From Pirellulales bacterium (GTDB taxonomy: Bacteria; Planctomycetota; Planctomycetia; Pirellulales; PALSA-1355), in assembly GCA_022844125.1 (NCBI GenBank), contig JALHMI010000012.1, positions 124,001-188,000 on the forward strand: a DNA stretch of 64,000 nucleotides, in the 5' to 3' direction. This document shows positions 8,453 through 18,127 of this stretch, one piece after another. The notes below the pieces were generated by a model. It had not been told where the DNA came from and did no database searches. It saw nothing but the letters and a program-made list of their open reading frames with translations. Position numbers and translations under genes: made by a program. Each line of letters starts with the position of its first letter. The first letter of the stretch is position 1.

Positions 8453-9628
8453 ATGTTTCAAGACGCATCGCAGATTCAAGACTCGCCGCTGTTCGCCGAA
8501 CTGGTCGCCATCCGGCGCGATCTGCACGCGCACCCCGAACTGAGCTGGCACGAACAACGTACCGCAGCGCAGGTGCGAGCCTGGCTGGACCGGCTGGGGA
8601 TTCCCCATCGCCACGGCATCGCGGGGACCGGCATCATCGCCGACTTGCCGGGCGGCAATGGGCCACGCGTTGCCCTGCGAGCGGATATGGATGCGCTGCC
8701 TGTGCAGGAAGAAACGGGCGTGCCGTTCGCATCGCAGACGCCGGGGGTGATGCACGCTTGTGGACACGATGCGCATACCACGATGCTGCTGGGCGCCGCG
8801 GCCTTGCTCGTCGAAGACCGGGAGCTGCCCGCGCCGGTGCGACTGATCTTTCAGCCCGCCGAAGAAGCAGGCGCCGGTGCTTCGGCGATGATGGCCGAGG
8901 GCGCGCTGGATGGCGTGGCGATGATTTTTGGCGGACATGTCGACCGGCACTTCGCCGCCGGCACGATCGCCGTGACCGACGGGCCGGTGAACGCTTCGAG
9001 CGACAGCTTCACGATTCGGATCACGGGGCGGGGTGGGCATGCGGCGCGGCCCCATGAAACGGTCGACGCCGTCGTGGTCGGCTCGCTGCTGGTGATGGCG
9101 CTGCAGACGATCGTCTCGCGCGAGGTGAATCCGGCTTCACCCTCGGTCGTGACGGTCGGACGCTTTGACGCCGGCAGCGCACACAACGTGATCGCGGGCC
9201 AGGCCATGCTCGAGGGTTCGATTCGCGCGCAGGACGCCACGGTGCGGGTGGCGCTGCAGAAGTCGGTGGAACGGATCGCCCGCTCGATCGGTCAGTTGCA
9301 CGGCGCGCAGATCGAGTTTTCGATCGGGCAGGGGACGCCACCCTTGGTAAATCCGCCCGAGTGCACCGCGATTGCCCGGCGGGCCGCGGCGGCCGCCGTG
9401 GGTCTCGAACGCGTCACGCGTATGGACCTGGCCAGCATGGGCGGCGAAGACTTCAGCTACTTTCTGGAACAGGTGCCGGGCTGTTATGTGCGGTTCGGAA
9501 CAGCGACCGAGGGCGTCGAGCAGTTTCCGGCGCACTCCAGCAAGTTTAACATTGACGAGCAAGCGCTAGCCGTGGGCGCGGCGTTCTTTCACGCGGTCGC
9601 TCGGGCAGCCGGCCAGGCGACAATCTAA
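8453..9628 (+). CDS. M20D-family N-acyl amino acid amidohydrolase
   Basis: The product is about 391 residues. It shows the M20D pattern: RRDLHAHPELSWHEQRT near residue 21, ALRADMDALPVQEETG, MHACGHDAHTTMLLGAA with metal-binding Cys and His, and FQPAEEAGAGA with the catalytic Glu pair. A dimerisation or lid domain (SDSFTIRITGRGGHA) follows, and GGEDFSYFL lies near the C terminus. Relatives hydrolyse N-acyl amino acids, hippurate or auxin conjugates in the cytoplasm. The start ATG at 8453 is 16 bp after the ligase stop. It is the last gene of the plus-strand run, meeting the minus-strand TolC-like gene. Confidence 0.88.
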   Translation: MFQDASQIQDSPLFAELVAIRRDLHAHPELSWHEQRTAAQVRAWLDRLGIPHRHGIAGTGIIADLPGGNGPRVALRADMDALPVQEETGVPFASQTPGVMHACGHDAHTTMLLGAAALLVEDRELPAPVRLIFQPAEEAGAGASAMMAEGALDGVAMIFGGHVDRHFAAGTIAVTDGPVNASSDSFTIRITGRGGHAARPHETVDAVVVGSLLVMALQTIVSREVNPASPSVVTVGRFDAGSAHNVIAGQAMLEGSIRAQDATVRVALQKSVERIARSIGQLHGAQIEFSIGQGTPPLVNPPECTAIARRAAAAAVGLERVTRMDLASMGGEDFSYFLEQVPGCYVRFGTATEGVEQFPAHSSKFNIDEQALAVGAAFFHAVARAAGQATI

Positions 9629-9658
9629 GTCGCGAAAAAAGTTTCTGGCGCCGTGTTC

Positions 9659-11134
9659 TTAGTGGCCTAAGAGCGGGTTAAGCTGCAGTTGCGACGGCGG
9701 CGCGACACCCGGCGTATCGGGAATCTGCATTGGCCCGGTTTGCAGGCTGTCTTTGAGGAGCAGGCCGTCGATCGAGATGGCGGACTCCCACAGGTCGCGC
9801 TGGGCTTCGAGCCCGGCCAGCACGGTGAAGAAGTACGTGCGCTGAGCATTTAAGAGTACGAGAAAGCTCGACTCGCCCTGTTTGTAAGCGTTCCCCACGA
9901 GTTCGAGCGCTTGGCGCGCGTCCGGCATGATCTCGTCGCGATACTGGGCGTACTGGGTGAGCGCGTTGTTGTAGCGTTCAAATTCCGTTGCCAGTTGCGA
10001 CGTGAGCAACAGTTCGTGACGGGCGACCGCCGACCGCGCGCCGCGCAACTCGGCCTCGGCCTTGCGAATGTTGCCTTGGTTGTAATCAAACAGGGGCACC
10101 GGCACGAGCACGCTGACGTTCGTGATGGCGTGGTTCGATCCTAGATCGTACTGCGGGCCGGCTTGCACCGTGAGATTTGGCACCGGTTCGACGCGGGCAC
10201 GGCGCAACGCGTCGGTCGCTCGGCCCACATTAGTGCGCGAGGCCGCCAGCTCGGGACTCTCCTGCAGAATGCGGGCGATCGACTCTTCCCAGGTGAACTC
10301 AGGCATGTCCTCTTCCAAGTTGCCTACGAGCTTTTGTGGCTGCATGCCGGGCACTGCTGCGACTGCCGCCAGTTGTCGCCACGACGCGCTCAACCGATTG
10401 CGGGCACTGGTCACTCGAATGTTTGCATTCGAGGCCTCGATCCTCGCTTGCAGCACGTCAACCTTACCCACTTGCTGGGCATTGAAGAGCTGATCGGCCA
10501 CGCCGAGGGCTCGCTTGCCGATCGCCTCCATGTCGCCCGTGATTTCCAGCATTCGCTGGGCGATGAGCGTGTTGTAGAAGTGGATCCGAACGTCGTTGAC
10601 GACGCGCTGCCGCTGGGCTGCAAAGTTCTGCCGGGCGATCACGATTTCGCGCTCGGCGACCTCGCGATTGAGCCCAAGTTTACCTCCGCGTACGAACTCC
10701 TGTTGAAAGTAAGCGCCTTGCTGGCCGGCGCGGCCGGACTGGCCAATTTCGTTGCCCAGGTACGCGATGCCGGGATTGGGATAGAGACCGACTTGCACCC
10801 AGTTGCCTTGCGCGGCCTCGAGCGCGGCGCCCGCCTGGCGCACCGTCGGGTTGTTGGAGAGCGCGATGCCGATCAATTGATCGCAAGTCATCCCCGCCTG
10901 GTCGGGCGGCGAGGGTTCAGGCAATGGCGCGGGTAGCGTTTCGGCGGGGACGGGCTGCTGGTGGTTCACAGCGCGCACGGCCGGCATCTCGCGCGGCCAG
11001 CGACTGTATTGCGGAGCACCCTCGGCAGCGGCGGAGTCCGCCGATGACGCCGCCATCGTCGCCGCAACAACAGCGGCAAACGCCAATCGCGCGGCGCGCG
11101 AGCGTGTGTTGACCAGGTGCGAAAGCGTGAACAT
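9659..11134 (-). CDS. TolC/CzcC-like outer membrane efflux protein
   Basis: The product is about 491 residues. I start it at the ATG at 11134, where a signal peptide follows (RLAFAAVVAATMAASSADS) and GGAAGG lies 5 nt upstream; the frame is open about 45 codons further but without protein-like character. Two repeated outer-membrane-efflux halves are visible: one from MTCDQLIGIALSNNPTVRQA near residue 85, one from FTWEESIARILQESPELAASR near residue 285. The long coiled-coil helices contain VLQARIEASNANI and YNNALTQYAQYRDE. Such proteins form the outer membrane channel of tripartite efflux systems. No membrane-fusion or RND partner is present nearby. Confidence 0.85.
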   Translation of the reverse strand: MFTLSHLVNTRSRAARLAFAAVVAATMAASSADSAAAEGAPQYSRWPREMPAVRAVNHQQPVPAETLPAPLPEPSPPDQAGMTCDQLIGIALSNNPTVRQAGAALEAAQGNWVQVGLYPNPGIAYLGNEIGQSGRAGQQGAYFQQEFVRGGKLGLNREVAEREIVIARQNFAAQRQRVVNDVRIHFYNTLIAQRMLEITGDMEAIGKRALGVADQLFNAQQVGKVDVLQARIEASNANIRVTSARNRLSASWRQLAAVAAVPGMQPQKLVGNLEEDMPEFTWEESIARILQESPELAASRTNVGRATDALRRARVEPVPNLTVQAGPQYDLGSNHAITNVSVLVPVPLFDYNQGNIRKAEAELRGARSAVARHELLLTSQLATEFERYNNALTQYAQYRDEIMPDARQALELVGNAYKQGESSFLVLLNAQRTYFFTVLAGLEAQRDLWESAISIDGLLLKDSLQTGPMQIPDTPGVAPPSQLQLNPLLGH

Positions 11135-11671
11135 GAATGCCTTCCGCGCCGCGCAGAAACTCGTACGCGGCAACTGGCAAAGGGCCGGCGGAGCGGTTCG
11201 ATCAACCGAGCCGTCGTGCGGGAATGGAACTGTGCGGGAATCCAGGGGGGGAGACGTGACCGACGGCATTCATCGAGAACGCAGCTCGGCTGTGGTGTGG
11301 TTAGCGAAGTGCGCGGCAGGCGCGCTAGCGCCGTCATTCGTATCGTCAAACGCGGCCTGACGACTTGAGCCGGGCGGGGCGCGAGGGGCTGGTGATCGCA
11401 CCATAGCACGACGCCGCTGCTGGCAGCGCCAGCGGTCGACCCGGTAAAACCTGCCCGGGATTGGTGGTTGGCGCTCATGGCCAAATCGATCGCCCGACAA
11501 GCCGCCGAGGTCGGCGGTGAATGCAGGCGGCACGTGTCGCACGGGACAAAAACGGCCAATCACGCGAGGTTATGCCCCGGGGTGCTCTGCGCGTGCAATG
11601 CACGACCGGTGGCGTTACGCTAGTATCGGTCACCTGCCTGCTCCACCCGCCCGCCGCAAGGAGATTTTACG
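11135..11671 (+). other. Divergent intergenic region without a recognisable gene
   Basis: This 537-bp stretch separates the minus-strand TolC-like gene and the plus-strand cysteine hydrolase gene, so both promoters should lie here. I see no convincing coding sequence on either strand and no clear consensus promoter. A ribosome binding site (AAGGAG, near 11656) belongs to the plus-strand gene. Confidence 0.5.
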
Positions 11672-12766
11672 ATGCACCGGCTGCAATTTTCCGTCGCCGT
11701 GATACTGGCAATGTTGTCGGCAGCGAACCTCGTGTCGGCCGAAGTTGCGTCGCCCGCGGCTAGCGGCCAACGGACGTACGACAACCGACTGACGCCGATT
11801 GCCAATCCCGCGCCGCTGCTGGCCGATCAGCCCGACTTTGTCGAACCGCTACGTGAGACGAAACGTTTCGAGGCGGCGGCCGTGGTGGATGACCCCGGCG
11901 CCGATCTATCGGTCCGAGCTTGGCGATTTTCGTATAACGCGCGCGGGATCGTGGAGTTTCCTAATCGTCTAACGGCCAGGCACACGGCGATCGTGGTCGT
12001 GCATCCCTGGGGCATTGACGACGCGAACGGCTGGAAGTCGCCGGAACCCGCTGGCGTCGCGTTATGCTGTACGCCCGAAAAAAATCGAATCTACAACCGG
12101 CACGTGGCCGAAGTGGTGAATCCGTTCCTGAAGAAGTATCGTTCGCTGGTTGGCATCGTCGGCTTTAGCCTACCGAACTCGGAGGATCCGATTCGCAAGC
12201 AGTTGTATCGTTCGGTGCGTGGAACACCGTCGGACTCCGATCGCGAAGCGGGGAAGAAGGCGATCCAGGAGCGACTGGCGAGTTTCAAGTATGGGGCTAA
12301 CCCTGTCGAGTCGACGCTGCTGATCGACGCCAGCCATCCGGCTCGAGACTACATGGCCAAATTTCCCGGCATCGACTCGAGCGCGAAGTTCAATGGCGAG
12401 GGCTTCTGGCAACTGCCGATTCCGGTGGCGTCGGCTATCAAAGTCGCGCCGAGTGATGTGGTGTTCTATGACGCCGAGGGGTATCCACTGCTGCGCGACT
12501 TCCTGAAACAGCAGGGGATCCGCCATGTACTGCTCTGCGGGTACAACACCGACATGTGCGTCTGTTCGACGACCGCAGGTTACGAGAACCTGTCGCGCGA
12601 CTTTAACGTGTTTCTGGTGGGCGACGCCACGATTGCCACGTTCCCGGCCGTCGATACGCCGAAATTCGCGACCCAAACGGCGCTGGCCAAAGCCTCGCTG
12701 ACACAACTCGTCACGCAGATATCGTGGGTTGAGAAGTTGGAAACGACGACGGACGATAGCCAATGA
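11672..12766 (+). CDS. Exported isochorismatase-like cysteine hydrolase
   Basis: The product is about 364 residues with a Sec signal peptide (FSVAVILAMLSAANLVSA). The C-terminal part carries the isochorismatase-fold motif: LLCGYNTDMCVCSTTAGYE with the nucleophilic Cys, followed by FLVGDATIATFP. An early strand, TAIVVVHPWG, holds the position of the usual catalytic Asp strand, but no Asp is seen there. The region between about residues 125 and 250 is an insertion relative to the compact 200-residue family. Its stop overlaps the next start (ATGA at 12763-12766), so it is translationally coupled to the deacetylase gene. The substrate is unknown. Confidence 0.7.
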   Translation: MHRLQFSVAVILAMLSAANLVSAEVASPAASGQRTYDNRLTPIANPAPLLADQPDFVEPLRETKRFEAAAVVDDPGADLSVRAWRFSYNARGIVEFPNRLTARHTAIVVVHPWGIDDANGWKSPEPAGVALCCTPEKNRIYNRHVAEVVNPFLKKYRSLVGIVGFSLPNSEDPIRKQLYRSVRGTPSDSDREAGKKAIQERLASFKYGANPVESTLLIDASHPARDYMAKFPGIDSSAKFNGEGFWQLPIPVASAIKVAPSDVVFYDAEGYPLLRDFLKQQGIRHVLLCGYNTDMCVCSTTAGYENLSRDFNVFLVGDATIATFPAVDTPKFATQTALAKASLTQLVTQISWVEKLETTTDDSQ

Positions 12767-13782
12767 GCGCTTACCTGCAAATGACGGCCATTTCACGGCG
12801 AGCTTTCCTCCGGGTATCCACCGCGTCGGCGATTGGAACGGCGCTGGCAGGTCGAGCGAATGCTGCTCCAGACAAGCCCGCGCAGATTGCGATCACGCTC
12901 GACCTGGAGATGTCGCGCCATTTTCCGGCGTGGGAGGATACGCACTGGGACTACGAGAAGGGGAACCTCGACGAACCGACGAAGCGATACGCCGTTGAGG
13001 CGGCGCGCCGTGTCAAAGCTCACGGGGGGCGAGTTCACTTCTTTGCCCTGGGCCGCACAATGGAGCAGCCCAGCGTTGAGTGGCTGCAAGGGATCGCGGC
13101 CGAGGGTCATCCCATCGGTAATCACACCTACGACCACGTTTACGTCTTGGCTCAGAAGCCAGAGGACATCCAGTTTCGCTTTCAGCGCGCGCCGTGGCTG
13201 ATTGCCGGACGCGACGTATCCGAGGTGATCGCCGAGAACATTCGCTTGGGTGAGATTGCGATCCGCGATCGGGTGGGCATGCCCGTGCAGGGCTTCCGCA
13301 CGCCCGGCGGGTTCGATAACGGCATCTCCGCACGAGCTGACCTTCAACAACTGCTGCTTGCGCAGGGCTACAAGTGGGTTAGCAGCCGTTATCCGCAGCA
13401 CCAGAGCACGCAGCCGGGCGAGCCGGTCACCGAGGAAGTGTTTGCCGACATTGTGCGGGCCCAGCAGGACGCCCAGCCGTTCGTCTATCCCACGGGGCTG
13501 ATCGAAATTCCCATGAGCCCGATCAGCGACGTCGGGGCGTTGCGATCGGGCCGCTGGAAGCTGGACGATTTTCTGACCGCGATCCGCAGGGCGGTTACCT
13601 GGACCATCGACAACGGCAAAGTGTACGATTTCCTTGCCCATCCGTCTTGCCTGGTGGTGGCCGACCCGAAGTTCCAGGCGATCGACCTGATCTGCGAGCT
13701 GGTCGATAAGTCCCAGGGTCGCGCTCAGCTCGTCACGCTCAACCAGGTTGCCGAGTCCGTTCGCCCGCAGGCTGATTCATGA
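12763..13782 (+). CDS. Tat-exported polysaccharide deacetylase-like protein
   Basis: The product is about 339 residues with a Tat signal (ISRRAFLRVSTASAIG). The NodB-like barrel begins at IAITLDLEMSRHF near residue 43 and continues with GGRVHFFALG. The second metal motif is GNHTYDHVYV near residue 115, an HxxxH pair. Motif 1, normally TFDDG, reads TLDLE, so the second Asp (the usual metal ligand) is replaced. A later motif, GFRTPGGFDNG, fits the family. It could deacetylate surface glycans or be an altered-specificity relative. Its start overlaps the upstream stop and its stop overlaps the next start (13779), making a tightly coupled trio. Confidence 0.75.
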   Translation: MSAYLQMTAISRRAFLRVSTASAIGTALAGRANAAPDKPAQIAITLDLEMSRHFPAWEDTHWDYEKGNLDEPTKRYAVEAARRVKAHGGRVHFFALGRTMEQPSVEWLQGIAAEGHPIGNHTYDHVYVLAQKPEDIQFRFQRAPWLIAGRDVSEVIAENIRLGEIAIRDRVGMPVQGFRTPGGFDNGISARADLQQLLLAQGYKWVSSRYPQHQSTQPGEPVTEEVFADIVRAQQDAQPFVYPTGLIEIPMSPISDVGALRSGRWKLDDFLTAIRRAVTWTIDNGKVYDFLAHPSCLVVADPKFQAIDLICELVDKSQGRAQLVTLNQVAESVRPQADS

Positions 13783-16745
13783 TGGTGTCTTCGAGGATTC
13801 GCTGCTGGGCCAAGCTGGCGCTGCTGGTGGGTTGCGTCGCGTCGATGAACGAGACAGCGCAGGGTCAGGGCTATTCGCCCGCTGAGGCCGCGCGGAAGAT
13901 GACGGTAGCCGACGGACTCGAGGTGCAATTGGTCGCGCACGAGCCGATGGTGCGCCAGCCCGTGGCCATGACGTTCGACGAGCGCGGCCGCCTGTGGGTG
14001 ATTCAGTATCTGCAGTACCCAAATCCGGCGGGACTCAAGCGGGTGACCGTCGATCGCTACTCGCGGACTGAATACGACCGGGTGCCCGAACCCCCGCCAC
14101 ATGGTCCGCGTGGCGCCGATCGGATCACGATTCTCGAAGACACCGATGGTGACGGCGCGGCGGATACTGCGAAGGATTTTGTCAGCGGATTGAACATCGC
14201 CAGCGGAATGCTGCATGGCCACGGAGGACTGTACGTGCTGCAATCGCCGTATCTGCTCTTTTATCCTGATCGCAATCGCGACGACGTGCCCGATGGCGAT
14301 CCCGAAGTCCTGCTCAAGGGGTTCGGGTTGCAAGACGCCCACGCGGTGGCGAACTCGCTAGCCTGGGGTCCGGACGGCTGGCTTTATGGCGCGCAAGGGA
14401 GCACCGTGACAGCGAACATTCGCGGCATCAGCTTCCAGCAGGGCATCTGGCGATATCATCCCACGACGCGCGAGTTTGAGCTGTTTGCCGAAGGAGGCGG
14501 CAACACGTGGGGTGTCGATTTCGATCGCACCGGTCAATTGATCGCAGGCACCAACGTCGGTCCCAATGCGATGTTGCACCAGGTGCAAGGCGGGTACTAC
14601 TGGAAAAGCTTTGGCAAGCACGGCGAGCTGCACAATCCTTATGCGTTCGGTTATCTGGAACACGTGCCGTACGCCGACTTTCGCGGCGGTCACGTGACCT
14701 GCGGCGGAATCGTATACAGCGGCAATTCGCTGCCCGCGCACTTCAAGGATGGCTACATCGCGGCGAATTTGCTCTCGCACGCAGTGTATTGGCATGAGCT
14801 TTCGCCACAGGGTTCGAGCTTCACCGCGAAATTCGGCGGTGAACTGTTGGTGGCGAATGACGATTGGTTTGCGCCCGTCGACGTCACGCCTGCGCCAGAC
14901 GGTGCGGTGCTCATTGCCGATTGGCACGACCAGCGCACGGCGCATCCCGATCCGGACGCCCAGTGGGATCGCTCGAATGGGCGGATCTATCGCGTGCAGG
15001 CGAAGGGCGCTAAACGGCTGCGGACATTCGACTTGGCGAAGCTCTCGACCCAACAGCTCGTGGCGCTGCTGGACTCGCCGAGCGGTTGGCATCGTACGAC
15101 CGCGCGGCGGCTGTTGGTGGAGCGCGGCGACTCGACAGCAGTTGGCCTGGTGGAAAAACGGTTGCAAGTAGATCCGCCTTCAACGGCGCTCGAAAGCCTG
15201 TGGACGCTGGCCAGCATGAACGCCGTGGACGAGACACTGCTGAGCGAGTTGCTCGACCATCAGGACGCTGCCGTGCGGGCGTGGGCGGTCCGCTTGCTGG
15301 GGGACAATCAGGAGGTCGTGCCCGACGTCGCCGCGAAGCTTGTCAGCCTGGCCGCAGACGACAGCCCCGCGGTGCGAAACCAACTGGCTTGCACCGCGCA
15401 GCGTCTGCCGGCCGAACGCGGACTGCCGATTGTGTTTGCGCTCGCGCGAAAAGACGCCGACGCGACCGATCCACAGATTCCGCTGCTGCTGTGGTGGGCG
15501 CTCGAGCGACACGCCGATCGTCGTGACGAAATTCTCAATTGGCTTTCAGACAAGGCCACGTGGCAGCAGCAACTGGTGCGCGAGCATCTGGTTGAGCGTC
15601 TTGCCCGGCGCTATGCGGCTCGCGGCGAACCGGACGATCTGAACGCCGTGGCGAGCTTGTTATCGCAGGCGCCGGACAGCGGTGGCCGCGAGCTGATCCT
15701 CCGCGGGATCAATCTCGGTTTGCGAGGACGAAGGCTGCCCCGAGCACCCGGAGTTCTCTCCGCGGCAGTTGGCACGCTGAAGAACGAAGCCCACTCTCCC
15801 GGGGTCCTGGAGTTCGGCCTGCGTGTCGGCGAAGGCGACGCCCTGAAGCGATCTCTCGCACTGCTTGCCTCGACAGACCTGACCGTCAACGAGCGCACGC
15901 ATTTGATTGCCGTGCTCGGAGATACGTCCCTCGAAGCGGCCGCGCCGCACCTGCTCGCTCTTCTGAAGTCCGGAGAAGCGCCCGAGCCCGTTCGCCTGGC
16001 AGCGCTCGCGGCGCTTGGTCGCACGGAAAATCCGCAGGTCAGCGATGCGATCCTCAGTTGCTACGCAGAACTGCCCGAGAAGCTTAAGGCTGGCGCGATC
16101 GGGGTGCTGGTCGCGCGGCCGTCGAGCGCGGCGAAGCTCGTTGACGCTGTGCGCTCAGGAGCGATCTCGCAGGGTGATGTGTCGACCGATCACCTGCGGC
16201 AGCTCGCCGCTCATGACGATGCAAAGCTGGAAACCGCCGTCACGAACCTGTGGGGCAAAGTCCGCGCGGCGACGCCCGAGGAACGCCTGGCCGTCGTGCG
16301 GCGTTTGAACAACGACCTGCGAGCGGCAAGTGGCGATATTGCCGCGGGCAAGACGCTGTTCACCGAGCACTGCGCGAAGTGCCATAAGTTGCACGGCGAA
16401 GGCAACCTGGTCGGTCCGGATCTGACTACCGCCAACCGCAGCGATCGAGATTTTCTGCTGGTCAGTATGGTCGATCCCAGCGCGAGTGTTCGTAAAGAGT
16501 ATCTCAGCCACGTGGCACAAACCACGGATGGCCGCGTGCTCACGGGGATCGTGGTCGAAGAGACCGACGCTGAACTGACGCTGCTGGACGCGAACAATCA
16601 GCGGCAGCGGCTCGCTAAGGCCGACCTCGAACTCCTGCAGCCGGCCGAGGTCTCGCTGATGCCCGAGGGACTTTTAGAAAAGCTGACGCCCGGGCAATTG
16701 CGGGATCTATTCAGCTATTTGCAGAGTTCCGCGGGAGCGAAGTAG
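13779..16745 (+). CDS. PVC-type heme-binding protein: beta-propeller, HEAT-like repeats, CxxCH domain
   Basis: The product is about 988 residues. It has an N-terminal signal sequence, then a membrane-bound-dehydrogenase-type propeller (residues about 35-410) with GLEVQLVAHEP, DERGRLWVIQYLQYP, ILEDTDGDG and APDGAVLIADWHD. A helical HEAT-like region follows at about 440-830. The C-terminal domain has the single c-heme motif CAKCH in FTEHCAKCHKLHGEGN, followed by VGPDLT and LVSMVDPSASVRKEY. Such proteins are abundant in planctomycetes and are assigned to periplasmic oxidation of sugars or glycans. Translation is coupled to the deacetylase gene; an alternative ATG lies one codon later. Confidence 0.87.
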   Translation: MMVSSRIRCWAKLALLVGCVASMNETAQGQGYSPAEAARKMTVADGLEVQLVAHEPMVRQPVAMTFDERGRLWVIQYLQYPNPAGLKRVTVDRYSRTEYDRVPEPPPHGPRGADRITILEDTDGDGAADTAKDFVSGLNIASGMLHGHGGLYVLQSPYLLFYPDRNRDDVPDGDPEVLLKGFGLQDAHAVANSLAWGPDGWLYGAQGSTVTANIRGISFQQGIWRYHPTTREFELFAEGGGNTWGVDFDRTGQLIAGTNVGPNAMLHQVQGGYYWKSFGKHGELHNPYAFGYLEHVPYADFRGGHVTCGGIVYSGNSLPAHFKDGYIAANLLSHAVYWHELSPQGSSFTAKFGGELLVANDDWFAPVDVTPAPDGAVLIADWHDQRTAHPDPDAQWDRSNGRIYRVQAKGAKRLRTFDLAKLSTQQLVALLDSPSGWHRTTARRLLVERGDSTAVGLVEKRLQVDPPSTALESLWTLASMNAVDETLLSELLDHQDAAVRAWAVRLLGDNQEVVPDVAAKLVSLAADDSPAVRNQLACTAQRLPAERGLPIVFALARKDADATDPQIPLLLWWALERHADRRDEILNWLSDKATWQQQLVREHLVERLARRYAARGEPDDLNAVASLLSQAPDSGGRELILRGINLGLRGRRLPRAPGVLSAAVGTLKNEAHSPGVLEFGLRVGEGDALKRSLALLASTDLTVNERTHLIAVLGDTSLEAAAPHLLALLKSGEAPEPVRLAALAALGRTENPQVSDAILSCYAELPEKLKAGAIGVLVARPSSAAKLVDAVRSGAISQGDVSTDHLRQLAAHDDAKLETAVTNLWGKVRAATPEERLAVVRRLNNDLRAASGDIAAGKTLFTEHCAKCHKLHGEGNLVGPDLTTANRSDRDFLLVSMVDPSASVRKEYLSHVAQTTDGRVLTGIVVEETDAELTLLDANNQRQRLAKADLELLQPAEVSLMPEGLLEKLTPGQLRDLFSYLQSSAGAK

Positions 16746-16861
16746 CCCGTTTCGCGGGGCCGCTGGGGAGCCTACAATAGTCGTCTCGTTGCCCCGCCTC
16801 CCGCCGTGACGTATCCCTTGAACTGCGACGTTACTCTCCATTGATCCGAAGGTACCTCTCC

Positions 16862-18121
16862 ATGAGCTTTGCCGCCTCGCTGCGTACGCTTGCCAGCCTG
16901 ACTTTCCTTGCGTTTTCGACTGCCGCGTGTTGCGCTGCGGAACTCGACACCAGGCCGCTCGCGCTTTCGGTCGAACCCGTGTTTACGGATGTGAAATGGC
17001 CCGGCTGGGAGAGCATCGAAGAGACAGGCGTCGACATGCCGCTGCGGATCATCCTGATCGCGAATGCGGGCGACGGCTCGGGCCGCATCTTTGCACCCAC
17101 GCAGCAGGGCGTGATTTATTCGCTTGCGGGCTCAGATGCGAAGCAAGCTGAAGTGTTCCTCGACATGCGGGACAAGGTGGCCTACAGCGACAAGACGAAT
17201 GAGGAAGGGTTCCTGGGCCTGGCGTTCCACCCGAAGTTCAAGGAGAACGGCGAGCTGTTCGTCTATTACACCAATAAGAAGTCGCCGCATCAGAACGTGA
17301 TCTCGCGGTTTCGCGTAAGCAAGGATGATCCCAAGAAGGCCGATCCGGAGAGCGAAGAGATCTTGATGGTGCTCGACAAGCCGTTCTGGAACCATGACGG
17401 CGGCACCTTGGCTTTCGGACCCGACGGCTACCTGTACATCGCGGTGGGCGATGGCGGCCTGGCGAACGATCCGTTCGGCAACGGCCAGAATCTTTCCAAG
17501 CTATTGGGCAAAATTTTGCGGATCGACGTCGACAACAAGAGCGGTGATCTGCCGTATGCGATTCCGGCCGATAATCCGTTCGTCGACAAGACCGGCGCGC
17601 GGCCCGAGATTTGGGCCTACGGGCTGCGCAACGTGTGGCGGATGGCGTTCGATCCGAAGACCGGCGTGCTGTGGGCCGGTGACGTGGGCCAGGACGTGTG
17701 GGAAGAGATCGATCTGATCGAGAAAGGGGGCAACTACGGCTGGAACGTCCGCGAAGGCTTCCACCCGTTCGTGAGGAAAGGAGCTCCGGCCGTTGCGGAC
17801 ACGAAGGGCCCCGAGGGAATGATCGATCCGATTTTCGAGTACCACCACGACATCGGCAAGTCGATCACCGGAGGCAACGTCTATCGCGGCAAGGCGATTC
17901 CCGAGCTCGACGGAGCGTATCTTTACGCGGATTACGTGTCGAACAAGGTCTGGGCCTTGTGGTACGACGCCGACAAGAAGCAGGTGATCGCCAACCGCGA
18001 GATCCCGACGCCCAAGCCGATTCCGGTAATGTCCTTTGGCGAGGACGAGAACGGCGAAACGTATCTTACAACGTATGCTTCGGATGGCCAGGCGATCTAT
18101 AAGATCAAGCCGGCGAAGTAG
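16862..18121 (+). CDS. PQQ-dependent sugar dehydrogenase-like propeller (GSDH/sorbosone type)
   Basis: The product is about 419 residues from the ATG at 16862 with a signal peptide (SFAASLRTLASLTFLAF). The GSDH fold is visible in GFLGLAFHPKF, LFVYYTN, NHDGGTLAFGPDGYLYIAVGDGG, LGKILRIDVD, ARPEIWAYGLRNVWRMAFDP and LWAGDVGQDVWEEIDLI. It also has GGNYGWNVREG and the closing GAYLYADYVSNKVWAL. These are the canonical motifs of soluble PQQ-dependent aldose/sorbosone dehydrogenases acting in the periplasm. An upstream TTG at 16841 is possible but less likely. It stands beside a heme protein that could accept its electrons, which is an inference. Confidence 0.9.
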   Translation: MSFAASLRTLASLTFLAFSTAACCAAELDTRPLALSVEPVFTDVKWPGWESIEETGVDMPLRIILIANAGDGSGRIFAPTQQGVIYSLAGSDAKQAEVFLDMRDKVAYSDKTNEEGFLGLAFHPKFKENGELFVYYTNKKSPHQNVISRFRVSKDDPKKADPESEEILMVLDKPFWNHDGGTLAFGPDGYLYIAVGDGGLANDPFGNGQNLSKLLGKILRIDVDNKSGDLPYAIPADNPFVDKTGARPEIWAYGLRNVWRMAFDPKTGVLWAGDVGQDVWEEIDLIEKGGNYGWNVREGFHPFVRKGAPAVADTKGPEGMIDPIFEYHHDIGKSITGGNVYRGKAIPELDGAYLYADYVSNKVWALWYDADKKQVIANREIPTPKPIPVMSFGEDENGETYLTTYASDGQAIYKIKPAK

Positions 18122-18127
18122 CGAGTC

